A DNA stretch of 64,000 nt from positions 1,798,001-1,862,000 of the forward strand of contig CM066924.1 of the NCBI GenBank assembly GCA_033964015.1. The letters run 5' to 3'. Both the position numbers and the translations under genes were made by a program. This DNA comes from Scolanthus callimorphus. Taxonomy: Eukaryota; Cnidaria; Anthozoa; Actiniaria; Edwardsiidae. Numbering within the stretch: position 1 is the first letter of the stretch; each line of letters begins with the position of its first letter. The notes beneath the pieces are model-generated. The model searched no databases. It worked only from the letters and a program-made list of their open reading frames with translations, and was not told the origin of the DNA. This document shows, piece by piece, positions 31,008-46,000 of the stretch.

Positions 31008-34000
31008 CTGAAATATAAACAGTAACTGCATTAAAAGGGATCTCATTTGAGCGTGGAAAACTAATAGTCAAGAGCGTAATAACAAGAGCCTCCACACGGT
31101 ATTGGGAATGTCTAACGCACGGGAGTAGATCATGCTATTTTGAGATTCGAATTTCCCGCGAAATCTAGTTCTAGTCGGCATATTTGTGAAAAACAGGCGA
31201 ATCTTATCTGCCTCACCCTATATCCATCTAGGCTGTCAATAGGCTGTCGCATGTTTGGCGTTTTATTTTTTCACACTAGGTTCGCACTTGCCAATAGCAT
31301 TTCCTTTCGGGAATTCGGTTACCTGGCGCGGACCGTGTGCTTATAGCAGCTTCTCAGTTCCGGTCCAGGCCTCTGCCGCCATACCCCGAGCAAATAATAC
31401 TGGCTTGTCAAATATTTCTAACACTGAGCGCGAAATTCAAAAACGTAAGTTGTAGAAAGAAAACGTAAGCTTTAAAAATCAGGAAACGTTTTTTAGTTAT
31501 TCAACAAAATATATTTGCACCTCATAGTTTGTGCTTGCATCCTGAGGCGAAAATAAGAGTTGAAGTTGGCGAATGGGGACGATAGTCGTCATATTTGTGC
31601 CAAAAACAAGCTCTGGTTTTCAAGTATTTAAAGCTGTCAAGCTTGGATGAGGACACCTTTGGACAGCTAGGAAAAGGCTAAAATTGGAGACGAAATTTGC
31701 TTTCGAAGCCGATCCAGAAGCTTGTCAAATGTAACAAGCTACCACAGGGACTCACGCATGCGTAGTCGTTTTGGCGCAAAGTGCTACTATCATTCTCGTG
31801 CCCAGAGCTCCCCGGCTCGTCACTTCGCAGGGGAGGCTCTGGTTGCGGCCATTTGAGGGCCTTCGATGATTTTGGACGTTGGAGCATGCGCTCAAAGGTC
31901 TTTCTCTTAGCGGCTCTGTATAAAATCTCGCGTATGCGTCAGTGACTGTCACCAGAGCCTCCCCCGCGAGGTTACGAGCCGGGGAGCTCTGGGTTAAAAA
32001 ATGTGTTACTATAACTTTATTTATGCAGTATTGTGTACTTATTAAGTACATTCTTGCTTTCGGGAGAATTTTGTTCGCGTGACGCCATGGTTTGAATAAT
32101 TCTCGTTAGAGACTGTGCTCTCACCTGGTACGCTTCTGTATCTGTCACTAACACAGGAACTAACGCAAACAGCTCACAAAGGCTTTTCATCACTGAAGGT
32201 CGCTTGTCATTGTTGAGTTTGGGAGCAAGAACACGCCAAGCCGTGCAAAGATCGACCACCTTTAAAACAAAGATACGGCTTCTAACTTACATTTTCACAA
32301 TCAGACAGACAGATATTTTTATTTGGCGTCGTATGCTATCTCTCCCTCTTCTAGGTCACCTTTTCCATGGGCAGATTAACTTTTGTGCGTTTTTTGTTGT
32401 TTTAAAAACCGCGAGAAAAAATATTTGTTGTTGTATGTTGTAAAATGCCTTGATTTTGAATATAAGCGTAGAGGCGTAGCTACAAATTGTTTGTTTTAGT
32501 TCTTTACTAGCAGGATTCGACCTGCAGTCTGACAACTAAGGTTGAATTTCAGGCCTATTGAAATTACTTTAACGATTACTTCAGAATTCCCTTGACGAGA
32601 GATTGAAATTGATTGACAGGAGCGGGACACAATCACAATGTCCCTCTATAATTCAACGGGTGAACTAAGTAAAGGACGTCAGCCAAAGCACGCTCTTCTT
32701 TGTTTAAGGAAATGTTGCTTGAAACAAAGGCTATCTGCCCCATGCGACCCCCAACCCCTAAAACACTCCCCTCCTTCAATGGTGACTATGAATGCGAGAC
32801 CCGTGGCTCTCTCTCTCTCTCTCTGTACAGACAACTGTTTCCGCAAGATATGCCAAGAACCTGTATGGACAACTGTTTTCGCTGAAAATATCGACGGCAC
32901 AAGAGTCCGTAGACTTTTAGCAAACCAGAAAACGAAAAAGGAGTACAATGAATACTAATTTGGCTTGTCCGATGAAGCAACAGTAGCTAGGGAAGTAGCA
33001 CAATGAATGCGGGATCGGTGAATTACTCACGAAAATCATGTGAAATCCGGTTAAAAAGGGAAGTTGGATCAGCTCACCTCTGCTTGGCATAACGCTTTGA
33101 TGCCTTGTAGAGCCAAGGCCACAATAGCGACTGTTGATTCGCTTGTACTACACGCATTCTCGTTGATTAAGTTGGACAGCATTCCTAGCAAATCCCCGCC
33201 ATGTTGCGAGGCCCTAAAAAGTAAAAAAAAAAAAATGAAATGAAATGAAAAAAAGGTAACGCAGTGCCTCGTGGTCGGTGCTGATCAGCGGCGCATCGCT
33301 AAGATCAGGCGCCTTGTTTCATGTTGCATGTGCTTACTCGCTGGCGCCCCATCCCCCACAACCCCTGTCTGGTTTCAGGGTCCTCTAGGTAAGTAGTTCT
33401 CCACTGATTTTCGCAGTGTGACAGGTGCGGGGGTAGACTGTGGTCAGGTTACCATGGTCACCTCGGGGGCTCAGCAGTTGGCGTTGAGCATCCCCTACAT
33501 GCACTAGACCACTCCTCATCAGGACGCTTTCCTGATACTGCACTATTCAGTTGAGCGTAGAATGCCTATAGGAGGATCCTTTGTTTACATTTTAAGCTCA
33601 TTAGCATAAGCAATGCTCAGAATCAGACCGTTCGAGGGATCTATAAAATGATGCGTTCCGAATATCAAAAGAGTACTGTAAATAAAACATAATTTGAAAA
33701 TTTCAAGCTGATATCTCGAATTCTTATCGCTCGGTGCAACGTTCAATTTAGAGGAAACATGTGAGCTAATTAGCGTTTTACCCCAATGATTTTCACACAA
33801 TTTTGAAAAGCTTCAACTAGCCTGAAAAATGAAACAGAAAGAAAGGAAACAGGTCAAGACTTTTTTAAGAATAAAAATTAAACTTGTTTTGAGCTTTTCG
33901 TTGCATTTTCAAAGCTAGATACAGCGTTTCAAAATTTCGTGAATGTAAACAATGACGTCAGCAAGGATCGGCCTATAGTTTGGTCGATAAGTTTGAACGT

Positions 34001-37000
34001 TTCAATTGGATAGTTTTGTGTCTCAAAAAGCATGTTGTCAAGGCCAGTTCATAATGTTGTCAAGGAATGTTGCGACAAAGTTTCAAAATCACGAGCTTTT
34101 CCTTGACAACATTGCGAACTTCCCTTGACAACGTGCTTTTAAAGACACAAAACTATCCAAACGAAACGTACAAACTTATAGACCAAACTATAGGCATTCC
34201 ACGCTCAACTGAATAGCGCAGTATTATAGGAAACTGGTTAAAAATGAACGATAACCATCGCTTCCTACCTGTGCAAACAGACATCTCTTATTGTGGCTGC
34301 TTTAGCAATTTGCAGTTCCACAAGAAGCTCGCCCTTGACGCCATCCTCAGCGTTGATGAGTGCCCTTTGTAGATGAGGGAATACACGGCTCTGCTTTTGC
34401 CACAGCTTGCACATCAGCCGGAGCGCTACAGGTCGTAATGAAGGGGAGAGGGCCAGACTTTGGATTGTTCTCAGTACTGGGCCGACACAAAGCTGCGAGG
34501 AAGAGTAACAAATTCTAAATACTTCATCTATTTCTCGCCGATTAAACCCAATAGCCATTAGACAATATTCACATTCAAACGGCCAGACTGGGACGAACAC
34601 TCGAGTGAGGCTCATGCGGGTAATTCTTTTGTTTCACTATTTCCAGCTCATTGCACTTGGAAAATGCGAAACACTAAGAATCCCCCGCATGAGCCTCACT
34701 TGAGTGTTCATCCCAGTCTGACCGTTTGAATGTTTTTTGCTAAGTTATATATATACAATACATCCGAGTGGCATACTGCAGAATACCCGGAAATACCCCA
34801 CACGCGTCACTTGCATTTTCTGGTATACACTTGAGCCGTAAGGCCGTCAGGTTGTCTAATTGGGTGTATTTTCTGTGGCAAACAATATATTAAGTGGAGT
34901 AAGCAACCCCTACACAGCTATACCCACCGTGTTCAGATGTGCTTACAAATGGGCGATCATTACTTACTTTGTGAGTTGCCAGTTCCGGAATAGTATAGAG
35001 GAACTTCAGTTTCAAATCTGCACTTGTAACCTTACCAAGCTTGTACAATAGTAGGGGAAGAAAATTGGGCGACTAGGTAAAAGAAAAAAAGATAGAGATA
35101 TAACTTTTGGTCAGCGTAAGCTTTGATAGACAAACACGAAATCGGCATGTCTTTCAAAGTTTTAGTACAAAAATGTACGAATTATGCAGATAATGCTTCT
35201 GCATCGCGACCCGCGTTTTCAAAATTGACTTTTCTGCTCTGCCAGTCAAATCTCATGAGCCAATCAGATTATTGCCCTGTTTCGCCTAGTGCAGTCGCCT
35301 GGCTTTCAGTCACGACGTTGTCTGGTTTTAGTTGAGACGGAAGCCAGTTGACTGCACTAGGCGAAACAGGGCAAGAGTTTTATTGGCTCAGATAGTTTTA
35401 TTGGCGGAACAGCAAAGTCAAAAATCAAAATTTTTGAAAACGTGGGTCGCAATTCAACGGTTTTAGCTGTAAAGACGTTAGAGGCGAAACGTTGGTCCTG
35501 GTTGCACGGGTGCTCACAAAATAACTGGACGACTGCAATAACGCGTTTGTGCAATCAAAGATGCCGAAACGAACACCATATACGGAATTTATTATATAAA
35601 CACCAATAAAATACCAGGTGATCTCCCGCGCGAAAACTTGATATCTTCACACGTGAAAATATCATGTTATTTTCACATGTGAAAATATCACACTTGCCTT
35701 TGCTGAATGCTCGATTTTTAAGCTTAACTCAAATAAAATTTGAATTTGGTATTTCATTGATGTTTATATAATAAACAGAACATTACATGACCGCTTGTAG
35801 ATACGAATTTTATCTTCTCGTGTTAAAAATTTTCAACACTCGAAGATAAAATTCGTATCTCCGCGCGGCCATGTAATATCCCCTATATCTCACATGTTCG
35901 AGTTATAATACAGGGCCAGATAATAACTTTGAGGTGCCATTAGCGGCTAAATAAAACAAATTCTAATCGCCAAATAGTGAAGTTTGGTCGCCAAAATACA
36001 GTCCGGGCGCCATCTCGATTTAATGCTGTGATAGTTAATTTTGATAAAGGATATTTTTTAAACCCTAGAAAGGCAAGTCGCCATTTGGCTGCCTAGGTGG
36101 AAATATTTACTCGCCAAACTCTAAATCTAGAGACCAGCCAACCATATGGTCGCAGTATCGGGACCTATTATAATGTAATTAATACTCCACCGAGCCGAGG
36201 ACGGAAACAAATCCTAACCTGAGTTGGAACTGCTGCAGCAACAGCCACCAGAACGTCGAGTACTTCCGAGATAACACGGTTTGACGAAGCCAGCAGCAGT
36301 GTAGATAGCAAAAGCGTTATTTGGTTTGGGCACGCTTTGCATGATGGTATGGAAGATCTTAGGCCCTGAAGCCACTTTACACATGCTTCTTCATCTCTAT
36401 GAACAAAACAAAGTGACAATTACAACGGATTTGAGATGACTGTAGAAAATAGATCAGACTTGTCTTATCTTCATGATCCTATTGGTTGAGGTATTGAGTC
36501 TTTGTTTAGTCAGCCAATCAGAATGTCAAATGTCTAGATGACTGTCAAATGTAAATCAGACTTGTCTTATCTTCATGATCCTTTTGGTTCAGGTCTTCAG
36601 CCTTTGTTTGTCAGCCAATCAGAATGTTTGGTAGTACTAAACAATTAGTACCTTAATTGTGCAATCAATGCTAAAACTACCTTTAGTTTTGAAAGTTTGC
36701 TGTTAATGGCCGTTTTCACACTAGAGACGAACAAATCGTCTGGACGGACAAATCGTCTCAAGACGAACAAATCGTCTGATGTGAAAACGGGACGAACAAA
36801 TTTCAGACGAACACATCATCTAAATGTGTTCGTCTGTTTGGCCGTCTATGGCCGTTTCCACACTAGAAGACGAACAAATCGTCTGACGATTTGTTCGTCT
36901 TTGTACGTCTAGTGTGAATTCAGGTCGGACTTTAGTCGATTTGTTCGTCTATATGAGCAAGTTGTCTATGAAAAATCGTCTTCCTAGACGGCCAAACAGA

Positions 37001-40000
37001 CGATTAAATTCAGACGATTTGTTCGTCTGAAAAATTGTTCGTCCCGTTTTCACATCAGACGATTTGTTCGTCTACAGACGATTTGTCCGTCCAGACGATT
37101 TGTTCGTCTCTAGTGTGAAAACGGCCTATGAAGACGATTTTTCATAGACGCTTTGTTCATGTAGACGAACAAATCGACCAAAGTCCGACCTAAATTCACA
37201 CTAGACGAACAAATCGTCAGACGATTTGTCCGTCCAGACGATTTGTTCGTCTTCTAGTGTGAAAACGGCCATTGTTGCTGTTGACCTCGGAAGAAATTTT
37301 ATTCTTAGCGAGTTATTTGGAACAAAAAGCAATGTTATCAAGGAGAACTATATTTTCTATCTTCGTTAACAGGGTAAAAATATGAATCTTTCGCCCTTGT
37401 TTTTCACTATCCTGACTATTGTTATAAACAGACAACACCATCTTCTACTTACCCGAGTAATATCGCGGCATTCTTTGAAATAATCACCATCTGTCTCATC
37501 CATGGACTCGGAGAGTGTAACTTTTGGTTTGACTCGTGCTGAGAAAACATCAGGCGCAGGTTTTAGTTCTGAACAAAACCATCGAGTCACCATGGTAGGT
37601 TTTCATTAAAATATCCTCTACATATATATCCGCCATAATATCGCCATGATATGACATGATTTTAGCTGACGGTTTTCTGTTTTTTTTTTCGAGACGATTT
37701 CCGAGCGAAGATTTCACCCCGAGAGCGACATGTTGCCGAAAAAAGCGTCAAAAAGCGCCCCGGGGGAGGGTGGGACAGATACAGGAGAAAAAACTGCCTG
37801 CAATCAAGCCCATGACTATTCTTTTCTCTCTCTCCCTCCTTCCCCCGGAACGCTTTTGACGCTATTTTCGTCCCCGATCTACGTGCGGCCATTTATCAAA
37901 CATCTCGCTCTCGCGTTAAACAACCCCCGCTCTCGCAGATGAAATCGTCTCGGAAAGCCGCCAGCTACGCAGGCTAATATGATTTATTCCGCCATACCTT
38001 TTTAATGCCATCCGCCGTGTGCTCCTCTTGCAGGCTCACTATATTTTCCGCGCGCTGTAAAGCTTGTGATGCGATTCTCGTGAGATGTCCCTTGTGGCGC
38101 GATGAATAAGACTGGATGTGGTATTGAGATGACAGTATGTGTAGGAGGGGTAGAATGATACCCGTGCTCGGCACACGTAACTCGGGCAATAACTGCGACA
38201 GTGGATACTCCCCAACAGACCGAGACCCTGATGAATAGAATGCAAAATCAGCGTCATCCAGCAACTCGAGGGTGCGATAGCGACTAGCGGGAGTCCCGAG
38301 GGGTTGGATGTGCGACTGCAACACAAATTATGCAAATATCGTGCTAACGCAGGAGCGAGTGAGTGACATCGAGCCCCAAGGAGAATCTTACGAATTAAAA
38401 AGTGTGGGTTATTTCAGAATTATTGCAAGGGAAACGCTAAAAACAGCGGTACTTCATAGATATCCAGTCTAGGAAAATACGGCGTGATTTTGCGCGCCAT
38501 GAGTCGCAGCTCAATTCGAAGCTGATATCGCGCCGTGTGAACGGTTATTTACAGAAATCGAGTCGACGAAATACTTACAGAGTTTTAATATCTGTTCTGC
38601 ATAGAGAGAAGATGAATCCATCAAAAGTACGGCCAAACACCATAGCACATCTGCGTCCTCCATAGTCTAAGTGCAGATAGCAATAGAAGAAATCAATACT
38701 TTCTTTGTTCGTCCGTTCCCGTAAATTCACGGGAGGTATGGTATCTGGCGCTTGGAAATTCCAAGGTAGAGGGGTAAAAACGCTGACTTTCCGGGGCACA
38801 TTTTTTTCCAGGGGTATTTTGCCAGAGAAAATAGAAATTCCAGGGGAGGGGGTCCATTATGAGGCTGGACATTCCAGGGAAGGGGATCTGATTCACGAGT
38901 GGAAATTCCAGAAATTCGAGGGTCATTTTAAGGGAGGTCCTCAGCCCCCCTGGTGCGGCTTAAAAATGCAATCAGCCAATGCTACCTCTGACAACGTACA
39001 AGCCGAAAAGCACCTGAACTACTGGGGTTTTCATAATGCTGTAACTCTGCACCGACTTATTAATTGTGTTTTCAAAGCGTTCTCTGAATCAAATCTAAAT
39101 AACCCGGTAGCTTTGCAAAACCTCTGAGCGATGTTTGCGGTTGCTGAGTGTTTGTTGTGCGAACAAAGGAAGCTACTAAAACAGGGTTGGACTTTTGCAT
39201 AAGAGTTCGCAGAATTATGAAAACCGCCAATGTAATATAAATACTTCCATGCATTCTCGAACCCAGAGCTCCCCGGCACGCCGCCTCGCAGGGGAGGCTC
39301 TGGTGACATCAATTTGAGGACCTTCGCTGATTGGCTGAAATGATGCGCTTAATCTCGCTTTATAAAAACGTATCTGTCAAAATAACACTGGCATTCGTTT
39401 CCTAGTCGTCTTTTCAACCTTTGCCTTCGACTTGAACGTTCTAAAAGTAATTGGGAGGCATAAAAACACCATTTGCTTTTGCGCATGCGTGGCTGTCACC
39501 AGATCCTGCCCCGCGAGGCGAGGAGTCGGGGAGCTCTGGGTACGAGAATGCACCTCCCACGTACCTTGGTGCAAGTTTCTTGGATAGCATTTAGGACTTG
39601 AAGAGTAGACTTGATGTCCAGTCCTAGGCGTAATCTTTCATGGCAAAGAGACAAGAGGTAGAGTACAACATTCTTGAGCTGGTCGTGCTTCTCTGAGGCT
39701 AAAACCAGAAAGAAACATACTGTATAATTATAAAGCTGATAGAGCAGATTTCGTATGACTTTGAAAGGTGCCGCACCGTCTGTCGCGACACGGAACCTGG
39801 GGGTCGTTTCTCGAAACGCCCGAAAACTTTTCGGCAAGATAAAATACCCGAAAAGCGTGCAGATGACGAATTTTGCGTCTCTCGAAACCCCCGAATTTTT
39901 CGGGCCCGATCAAATTGCGTCATTTTTCGCCCCTAAATAAGGGAAGAAACCTTCTCCCCTAAACTTTTTCGATCCTCAGATAGGAAAAAAAATATCTTGG

Positions 40001-43000
40001 ATTTTTCACACTTTCGATTTATCCAACTAGTACCAAAAGTGCATGTTTCTTCTCATAAAACAGCCATTTACGAAGGTGCCTTGCTTTGTTTCCAAAATAT
40101 ATTTCTTTGTCGCGAAAACTCTTCCGAGTTGTTTTTACCGCCAAAATCCCGATAAAATGCACCAATCAGGTGCCGCGAAAGATTTGTTCCGCGCCGAGTC
40201 CGTGACCGTACCGCGACTACGCGATTTCATTCGGTATCTACAGCAGGCAAGGTTCCGTACCGCAACCGCGACAGTACCGCGCCGTGTCACGGCACTTTTC
40301 ACAGTCATACGAAATCTGCTCAGTTGGAACTCTCATTAGCTCTCATCAACTCTCATCACCGTTTGATCCCTGCTTTAGAGCTGATTTCAGATGACCGCCG
40401 AAAGCTTAAGCCATACAGGCCTTAAATCAGTGTTTCTATTGGTCGAGAGCAAAATATTTCGTCTTTCAGCCAATCAAATTACGAACTAAATCAAAACGCG
40501 CCGATACTCACGTCACGACTAAATTGATTTGTTGTTGAATGGCTTCCACTCCTGATTGGCTAGTGGTTGTGTATGTGCGTTTAGTTTTCGATTAGTCATC
40601 TGAAACTGCTCTAACAGCCAATTGACATTGTTTTTTGTTGATTAGTTAATGCATTGAGCTAGAAAACATACCGTACCTTTTATCCAGTCAAAGTTTTCCA
40701 CCATCCACTTGGAGAGCACATGGGCTAGAAATGTTGTCTGACCAATGGACCGAGTGTCAAGCTGATTAAGCAACCAAGTAAGCACCAATAAGTATAATAG
40801 ATCACATATTGAAAGATGCCCAGACATTCTTGTTCTGTCCTGGGATTCGAGGCACCATTCTCTTGTTTGCAATTTGTTGTTTCCTCTACTAACTATGGTC
40901 CTTCTATACTTATAAGATCTGATAGAGTCTGTTTACGTTTTCCTGTTCTAAAGCCGGCTTTTCACAATGAAGTACTTTAAGCGGAGACGAATGAGACGGA
41001 GCGCTCATGTGAAAATCAAAGAACGGAGACAGAGAAGGAGACGTAAGCGTGAAGGAAGCAGAACGAAGGGTTTCCTTTTTCTTACGTCTCCGCTTACGCT
41101 TAAGTCGCTACTGTCACGACGATTTTCACACAAACGTAAGCTCTTACGTCTCCGTCTCCGCTGATTTAACTAACGAAACTCGTGTGTATTACGCTGTACC
41201 TGGTAATATGATAGTAGTAACACCAACAAGTCAATTATCTCATGAGAGAGAATTTCCTCATGTTCATCTTTATCTGCAGTAACAGAAGTGATAAATACAT
41301 TGACATCACCAATGACATTGAGAGCAAAAAATTTGTTGTATTTTTAAGTGGTGTTTTATATGCTGTCTTAATATACAATATTCGTTCACTGGACAAAATG
41401 CGCGGACCCCATTGGTTAAAACTGATCACGTGAGTTTTCGTTGCCCAGCGACATCAAACGGGGCGAGTGCGTTATTGGTAATAGAGCGGATTTCAGTTGA
41501 ATGTCGTGAGTAATTCGCAAGTACTTTGTAATCACTCCTATAGGTTTTATTCAGAATTGGTGTAATCACTTTGCGATTGGTTTCACCACAGTCATATGAA
41601 CATCGCTCTAACGCATAAAAATCGTGCAATGTTCACTGCAAGTGCAAATCTTTATTGATTTTTTAACTTATTAATACTTATCAATCAAATTTTTATTGAT
41701 GCTTTCTGTATTTCCGAGCTATCAGGATGCAGTTCATGTATCTAAAACATTCCGAATTCAATTAGAATACCTGCATTTGAAGTAAAAGCTGTAATTGCTT
41801 TAAGTAAAAGCTGTAATTGTCTAGTCAGGGAAACCATTCTCTGAAACTTCTTCACGCAGGTCCACGCCGTGAACTCAGATTGTATATTATAATTGTTAGA
41901 AACTTCTATTTCGTGTTTTGTTGACAAATACACACACTTGCTGGCAATACAATGAACTCTTGACTAAATTTTTTAATACTGCACTCGGCTAACGCCTCGT
42001 GCAGTATTCAAAAATTTCTCGTTCATTGTATTGCCAGCGCATGCGTGTATTTGTCAACAAAACACTCAAACAAGTCTCTAACCCATAAATACACATACCT
42101 GAAATTGCAAGTATGTTTGAAGAAGCAGCATCTAGAAGGACTGTAAGTAGTTGAAGTCTGAAGGTTTGGTCAGCAGAGCTCCTTGGGTCAACCAAGACAA
42201 ATTTGATAAACGGAACCAGCATTGTAAAGACACTTGCAACTTCGTTACTATTCAAGGAGGGAATTAAAATAATAATATTTACCAATTAATGCAGGGTTTG
42301 GAAATAGCAGCGGGCTGTCAGTGATAGCCAGCGCTTGTTGTGACATTGGTGGCTATCATTAGGTCAAAAATATAACAACAAACATGGTAAAAAAAAATTG
42401 AAAATTGTGTGGAAACCTTAACATCAAATTCTGTGCGAAAACGGCAAATAATATGATTCCACATTGTGCAGCAATTTAGTGGAAAGTGTAAAATTGCTCT
42501 ATAATGCGTATACCCCTTACCACATCTTGTCAAATGCCCTGGGGGGGGGGGGGGGGGGGGGGACTGAGCACCCCCACTTTTTAAAGCTAGATATTATTTT
42601 TTGTATTTACATGTAAAGAGGAAAAGGAACAGAAGGGTGTCCGTTTTGTTTCTGTTATTTACAAGAGAACTAGCTCATTCAAACCTAACTACAGGCGTTT
42701 TTTCACATTGTTCCAAAAGTGTTTTTCGCGCACGAACAAAAAAAGGACATCATTCCATCATGGAATGTGAGATGGAAGAAAAATATTGTTTCATTTTTTG
42801 CCTTCTTTGGGGGTGCTCCGCTGCCCCTGTAATTGTCCATATCATACAGGGGGGGGGGGGGGGGGGGGGGGGGGGGCTACAAAGCTCAATTCATCGATTA
42901 TTTTATTATTCATTCAAACTTCCATATAGTCGTCCCAGTCATATGATTTTTTTTCATAAGACTGATATGACTCAGATGACTGATACGACTATATGGAAAC

Positions 43001-46000
43001 CAGCATTTGGAAACCAGCGAGTTGCCCCAGTCATACATGAAATACTACAACAAACAAATTAAATGGTCAAAATGTACTGCGGACCCATTCTGCTGCACCT
43101 CGCGAGTCCACAACAATTTCACCACTTTATTACATCATTCCTATTCTCGTACCCAGAGCTCCCCAGCTCGCAGGGGAGGCTCTGGGGACATCGATTTGAT
43201 GGCCGTTGCTGATTGGCTGATTTTGAGCATTGGAGCATGCGCTAAAAGGTCTTTCTCTCAGCGGCTCTGTATTAAATCTTGCGCATGCGTCAGTGGCTGT
43301 CACCAGAGCCTCCCCCGCGAGCTTGCAAGCCAGGGAGCTCTGGGTTCGAGAATGCATCATTCCATGATACATACCGTAGAAAATCAGAAGGATATTTGTT
43401 AAACGACTAATGAGTGCGACAAATGATATGACTATATGAAAACCAGCCTATGCTACTACCATTCAGGAGAATTTGTGTGAATGTACCATACCTGGGATGT
43501 TGTGTGAGTAAGATACTGTTGACCTGGTCAAGTAGAACATGGGTAACATCAGGACGGCTGGTCAGCACAGAAATGAAGGGGTGAGGTGAAGGACTTCTGT
43601 TGACCAAGAGAGCAAAATATACATTTTCAGGATCCAGCTTTGAGCAATACATGGTACACAGATTTGCATAATTTCTTAAAATATGAGAGCTTCTGGTATA
43701 TCAATTTATCTTTTCTCAGTAATAAATACATGTAGCAATCCATACCTGAGTGTATAGGGACAGGTGTAGGTCTGTCCTTGGTCCTTAATGTGATTGATCT
43801 GAAACAAGAGGAGCTCTGTGATGGCTTGAATTGGAGCAGTGGGACTCCTATAGAAAGCAGGAATCAAACATCATTATTATGTTCACATTGGCGACTAATC
43901 ATTTATTATAATACATTTATTTATTAATTGCAGGGGGGAATTCTAAAAAAACAAGGAAATTCATATTGTAGCCCCTAAAAAATATTTAACCAAAAATATA
44001 CCCCCACCCTTCTCTCTCTCTCTCTTAAAAGTGCCCCCCCCCCCCCCTCCCCTCACATGCACATTTTGATCAGTTGGGTGGAAGGGGGCTACTGGAAAGC
44101 AAAGTTTTATAATGCAGTTCTGATGAAGGATGATGGATGTCTTCTGAAACGTCAAGTTAAGTTTTTCAATTTGTTGTAATAAAGTTTCAGTTTGAAGTTT
44201 ACATTTTTTCCAATTAATCCTGACCAGCAGGTTATCCAGTGATTAAATATAAAGATCAACACAACTTACTTTGCAGCAGGCAGACAGTTCAACAAGCCTG
44301 TAAGAACATAATGGAAATGGATGTGTCCTTCTTGGGCCAGCTGGACAAGGCATTGACAGCAGCCAGTACTGATTGTAGTGGATGGACTGGTGCAGTGTTC
44401 CCATAGAATATGGACCTCATTGAACTGTAAAATAATCATAAAAGTAGTTATCTTAAAGAGTGTTTTTCATCAAATCTTTGTGTCGCTGGCAGAGTTGATC
44501 TCACCTCATGGTACAACAACAAAAAATAGGTACCCGGGTCAGGGAGGTTTGCCACATGACAAGAAACCCGCCCTTAAACAGCATAATGCAATGAAATGTA
44601 ACATTTTTGCACATCATTAGTCTAAACATGTAAATACTATGTATTGAATGTACCAACTCATAAAACCTTCAGGAACATGGAGAACTGTGGGTACCCAGGG
44701 TGGGGAGATTTGTCACATGCAAGGAAACCCCCTTAAATGGCATAATACAATGAAATGTAATCTAAATTATGCTCTGCGGTGCCTGCTGATAGGTACATTA
44801 GTTTACGGTGACCTCAGCCAAAGATACATAGGCTCTGATAACCCAAAAGACACTGCAATCGCCATCTCTTTCCCATTTCCCAGACCCTTTGCTGCGAAAG
44901 ATACACCAGCAAGAGTCGATCAAGAATGTGCATGTTCTCACGTTTTGAGCTGAATGCATTGCTCAGGCATTCACCTAACTGTTTTTCTAAACAAACATGG
45001 TATAATGCTAGGTATCTCGCAGGTAAAAAACATTTTAGCCATAAATATATTAAGTGTTTTGATTTTTGCTTTTCATGCGATCGATTCAGTCTTTCTGATA
45101 GCAAATATTTTTACATTTATTTTGCATTTTTTTTTTTTTGCAGTTCTAAGTGGCTTACTTTCTTATGTTGATTTAATAAAAAAAGAGACTGAAGGGGGAA
45201 AACAAAAAAAAATTAGTGTTGTTAGAGTTGAACCTGGGAAGATCTGGTTTTGATCCTTGTGCTCTGCTGATTGAGCTATAATTTATGCTAAATGTATTAT
45301 GGATGAACACCCCTCAATGCCTTTGATAGCAATAGTCTACGGACAATAGTCAATAGTCTACGGACACAAAAAGGACCAAAGAATCATAAATTAAAAAATA
45401 TGCATAACAAATACCTAAAAAAGGTGGCAGATTTCTGGACCCCCCAAAATAACAAAGGTGTAAATTTCCAACCCCAAAAATAGGCATTGTTGGATGCCAG
45501 CATCATAATTTTTAATGAGACCCCCCTGAGTGTCCTATACAGGAGCTTCAGGTATTGTATTCAGGAGTGACACAGCTTCTTGGAAGATCTTGTGTGATTG
45601 GGTAGGCAAAACAAAGCATTCCATTGTTTCCTCATCCTATTGTATGACCCTCTATTGTTTTTCACTGAGGGGTACCAATCCAAGGGGCTTCTTACGAGAG
45701 CTGTATCATGACTTGTTAGGTAAATATCACAAAAGTCTGTCCAGCAGCTTGTATTACCTCATGTTGACTTTTTTCATCCAAGATTTTACCAGCAGTATGA
45801 AGTTTGTCCTTAATCAGTGCATGAATCTTGGCAACTCCCTGAAAAGACAAGATCGCCAGTTTTAAAGGGGCTACACTATCATGGTTGTCTAAAAAAATAT
45901 AACATAAAACCAGTGATCTATGCACACAAACAAATCATAATCAAGTATACTATAAAACTGTTATAAGAAAAGGGAATTGAAACTTTTTTATGCAGGCATT

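Noticed and set aside
32505..32560. tRNA gene or SINE (GGTCGAATCCTGC on the minus strand)
   Set aside because: A B-box-like sequence only; no A box or acceptor stem at the right distance.
34493..34615. Upstream extension of FOCAD exon 14 to an ATG
   Set aside because: The extension runs into a foldback MITE, and the acceptor CTCTTCCTCGCAG gives the phase required by exon 13.
38228..38324. Upstream extension of FOCAD exon 11
   Set aside because: Acceptors further upstream give a stop codon when joined in the phase of exon 10.
40967..41164. Arginine-rich ORF
   Set aside because: Purine-rich inverted repeat; the composition explains the ORF.
41742..41933. Longer exon (63-codon ORF) in place of FOCAD exon 7
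   Set aside because: It would end in a phase that cannot join exon 8 and its acceptor is poor. The 50-nt exon with acceptor TTTCCCTGACTAG fits both neighbours.
42601..43062. 153-aa ORF
   Set aside because: It depends on translating a poly-G run and MITE sequence; no domain and no splice context.
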